From contig CANPWS010000089.1 of the NCBI GenBank assembly GCA_947584955.1, positions 1-5,228 on the forward strand: a stretch of DNA of 5,228 bases, in the 5' to 3' direction. The DNA comes from an uncultured Bacilli bacterium. GTDB lineage: Bacteria > Bacillota_I > Bacilli_A > RF39 > UBA660. This document shows positions 4,411 to 5,228 of this stretch, in pieces. Position numbers and translations under genes: made by a program. How positions within the stretch are numbered: position 1 is the first letter of the stretch; every line of letters starts with the position of its first letter. The notes below the pieces were generated by a model. That model saw only the letters and a program-made list of their open reading frames with translations, searched no databases and was not told where the DNA came from.

Positions 4411-5191
4411 TGATATATTAAAAAATAAATTTAATGAATATATTAATAAATATGGAGAAGATAGAATTTTATGAACTGCGGGAACCGGTCAACCGGACTT
4501 ATGGTCTAGTTCTGCGGATGTCATACCGGTTTCCGCATGTTACCTTCCAACAGAACAAGAGTTATATATGACTATTGCTTTAAATTTCACTAATAATGAT
4601 AATATAATAGATATTCGTTTATTAAAAGATAATTTACAAGAACTAGTGTTAGCACCATATAAATACATTAATCCTAAATATGAAGAATTATTAATAAATA
4701 ATATATTTAATAATCAAGAAATATTTAAAGATGATATGGCTTTATATCATGCTATCTATAATATAGTTAATAATTCGTTCGATGTCCCATCGAACGAACA
4801 AGAGCTAATCAACATATTAACTAAAACAGAGATTAGAATTTTAAATAATATAATAAATGAATTTAATGAAAATAGCGAAGGAGATATAAGAGTTAGCTAT
4901 CATTCAGAAGTATGAAATATATCAACATCTGTATTTAGAACATTATTTTATAAATTAAAAGAATATAAAGTTGCAGAAATTGATTCCCGCGGTGTTAAAG
5001 GTACTCATATAAAATTTCATAATATTAAAACTTTAAAAACTTTAATTGATAAATTAAAAGAAATATATTATAATAATAATACAAATAAAGAAAGGAGAAA
5101 TAATAAATATGTTAAATCCAAAAACAAAGCAAAGAGAACTTGCTTATACAGTTTTAATAGATGCAATAGAACCAATAGAAGGTTCAGATAA
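4397..5191 (+). CDS. CodY-like winged-helix protein with an unrelated N-terminal region, 264 residues
   Basis: Residues about 140-223 match the CodY C-terminal DNA-binding domain in layout and key residues. L-T-K-T-E-I-R-I-L opens the first helix, followed by a helix-turn-helix ISTSVFRTLFYKLKEYKVAE (175-194) and the wing motif DSRGVKGTHIKFHN (196-209). CodY has [20 protein letters not shown] and SRSLGMKGTYIKVLN at these places. CodY's N-terminal GAF effector domain is not evident. Instead, residues 1-139 hold TAGTGQPDLWSSSADVIP and two LPTEQEL/VPSNEQEL segments. TGA encodes Trp26 and Trp173; Trp36 uses TGG. GGAG (4387-4390) precedes the ATG, which overlaps the phosphatase gene. The last ~35 residues are a basic tail read through the next gene's ribosome binding site and first codons (83-base overlap), suggesting that an earlier stop was lost. 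The likely role is a phage transcription regulator; effector and targets are unknown. Confidence 0.8.
4477..4537 (+). repeat. GC-rich inverted repeat inside the CodY-like gene
   Basis: TGCGGGAACCGGT (4477-4489) pairs with ACCGGTTTCCGCA (4525-4537) over 13 positions, 12 Watson-Crick plus one G-U if RNA, with a 35-base loop. A second TGCGG (4513-4517) can compete for the same 3' arm. The block is much richer in G and C than its surroundings and uses codons rare here (GCG, ACC, CCG, GTC, TCC). Confidence 0.75.
4774..4798 (+). repeat. Perfect 11-bp palindrome inside the CodY-like gene
   Basis: TTCGTTCGATG (4774-4784) and CATCGAACGAA (4788-4798) are exact reverse complements around a three-base TCC spacer. 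The block encodes SFDVPSNE using codons unusual for this region (TCG twice, GTC, AAC). It may be an operator-like site or an RNA hairpin. There is no T-tract after it, so it is not a terminator. Confidence 0.85.
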
Positions 5192-5228
5192 TTGTGAGGC
5201 GGCAATTGTTGGTGGTTGGAAAATAATG
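5109..5228 (+). CDS. RNA ligase, DRB0094/Rnl5-like, N-terminal fragment
   Basis: Only the first 40 codons are present; the gene continues past the right edge. The start ATG follows a good AAAGGAG (5091-5097). The segment RELAYTVLIDAIEPIEGSDN, followed by EAAIVGGWKI, matches the characteristic opening of the RNA ligase family typified by Deinococcus DRB0094 (Rnl5). There an N-terminal module with (R)KLA...I..I.PIEGAD..E.A.V.GW precedes the nucleotidyltransferase domain. That family seals 3'-OH/5'-phosphate RNA nicks through an enzyme-AMP intermediate. The catalytic KxDG lysine would lie outside the window and cannot be checked. It is the third gene of the phosphatase operon and overlaps the CodY-like frame by 83 bases. 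Its Trp uses TGG. Another protein carrying the same N-terminal module is possible but less likely. Confidence 0.75.
   Translation, partial: MLNPKTKQRELAYTVLIDAIEPIEGSDNCEAAIVGGWKIM

Overview
The window looks like part of a bacteriophage (or prophage) genome from a low-GC Bacillota or Mollicutes-type host that reads UGA as tryptophan. It is very AT-rich. Ribosome binding sites are mostly close to AAGGAGG, genes are short and tightly packed, and every complete gene ends in TAA or TAG. Four genes carry in-frame TGA codons (eight in all). They sit where Trp fits, such as the LLW-DRDH and W-YIIHGHTP contexts of the phosphatase and the recognition-helix region of the CodY-like protein. Under the standard code these genes would break into fragments; with UGA=Trp each becomes one intact reading frame. 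All functions below are read from sequence by eye, without database searches.

Minus strand (3569 down to 1): eight genes. In transcription order they are a kinase-fold-like protein and a 94-residue unknown; a 128-residue coiled-coil plus winged-helix-like protein; a 262-residue conserved-type phage protein with a C-terminal four-cysteine cluster; a 103-residue phage protein followed one base later by a membrane-anchored protein with an RlpA/3D-like double-psi beta-barrel; a 57-residue unknown; and the first nine codons of another gene. Three hairpin terminators (102-131, 353-383, 2093-2122) lie between units.

Plus strand (3712 to end): an operon of three overlapping genes. They encode a lambda/PPP-type metallophosphatase, a protein with a CodY-type C-terminal winged helix but no evident CodY sensor domain, and the start of an RNA ligase resembling the DRB0094/Rnl5 group. 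The pairing of a phosphatase with an RNA ligase suggests RNA end-processing and repair. The kinase-like gene and the phosphatase face away from each other across a 142-bp divergent promoter region.

Six promoters share TTGA(T/C)(T/A)-17-TATAAT and also a similar AT spacer. This points to one coordinated promoter class, with some -35 boxes overlapping the terminator or 3' end of the upstream gene. The CodY-like gene holds two strong GC-rich inverted repeats inside its coding sequence, and TGCGG/CCGCA is over-represented in the window; both are unexplained. No tRNA, rRNA, CRISPR array, insertion sequence or attachment site was seen, and no stretch over 300 bases lacks a gene.
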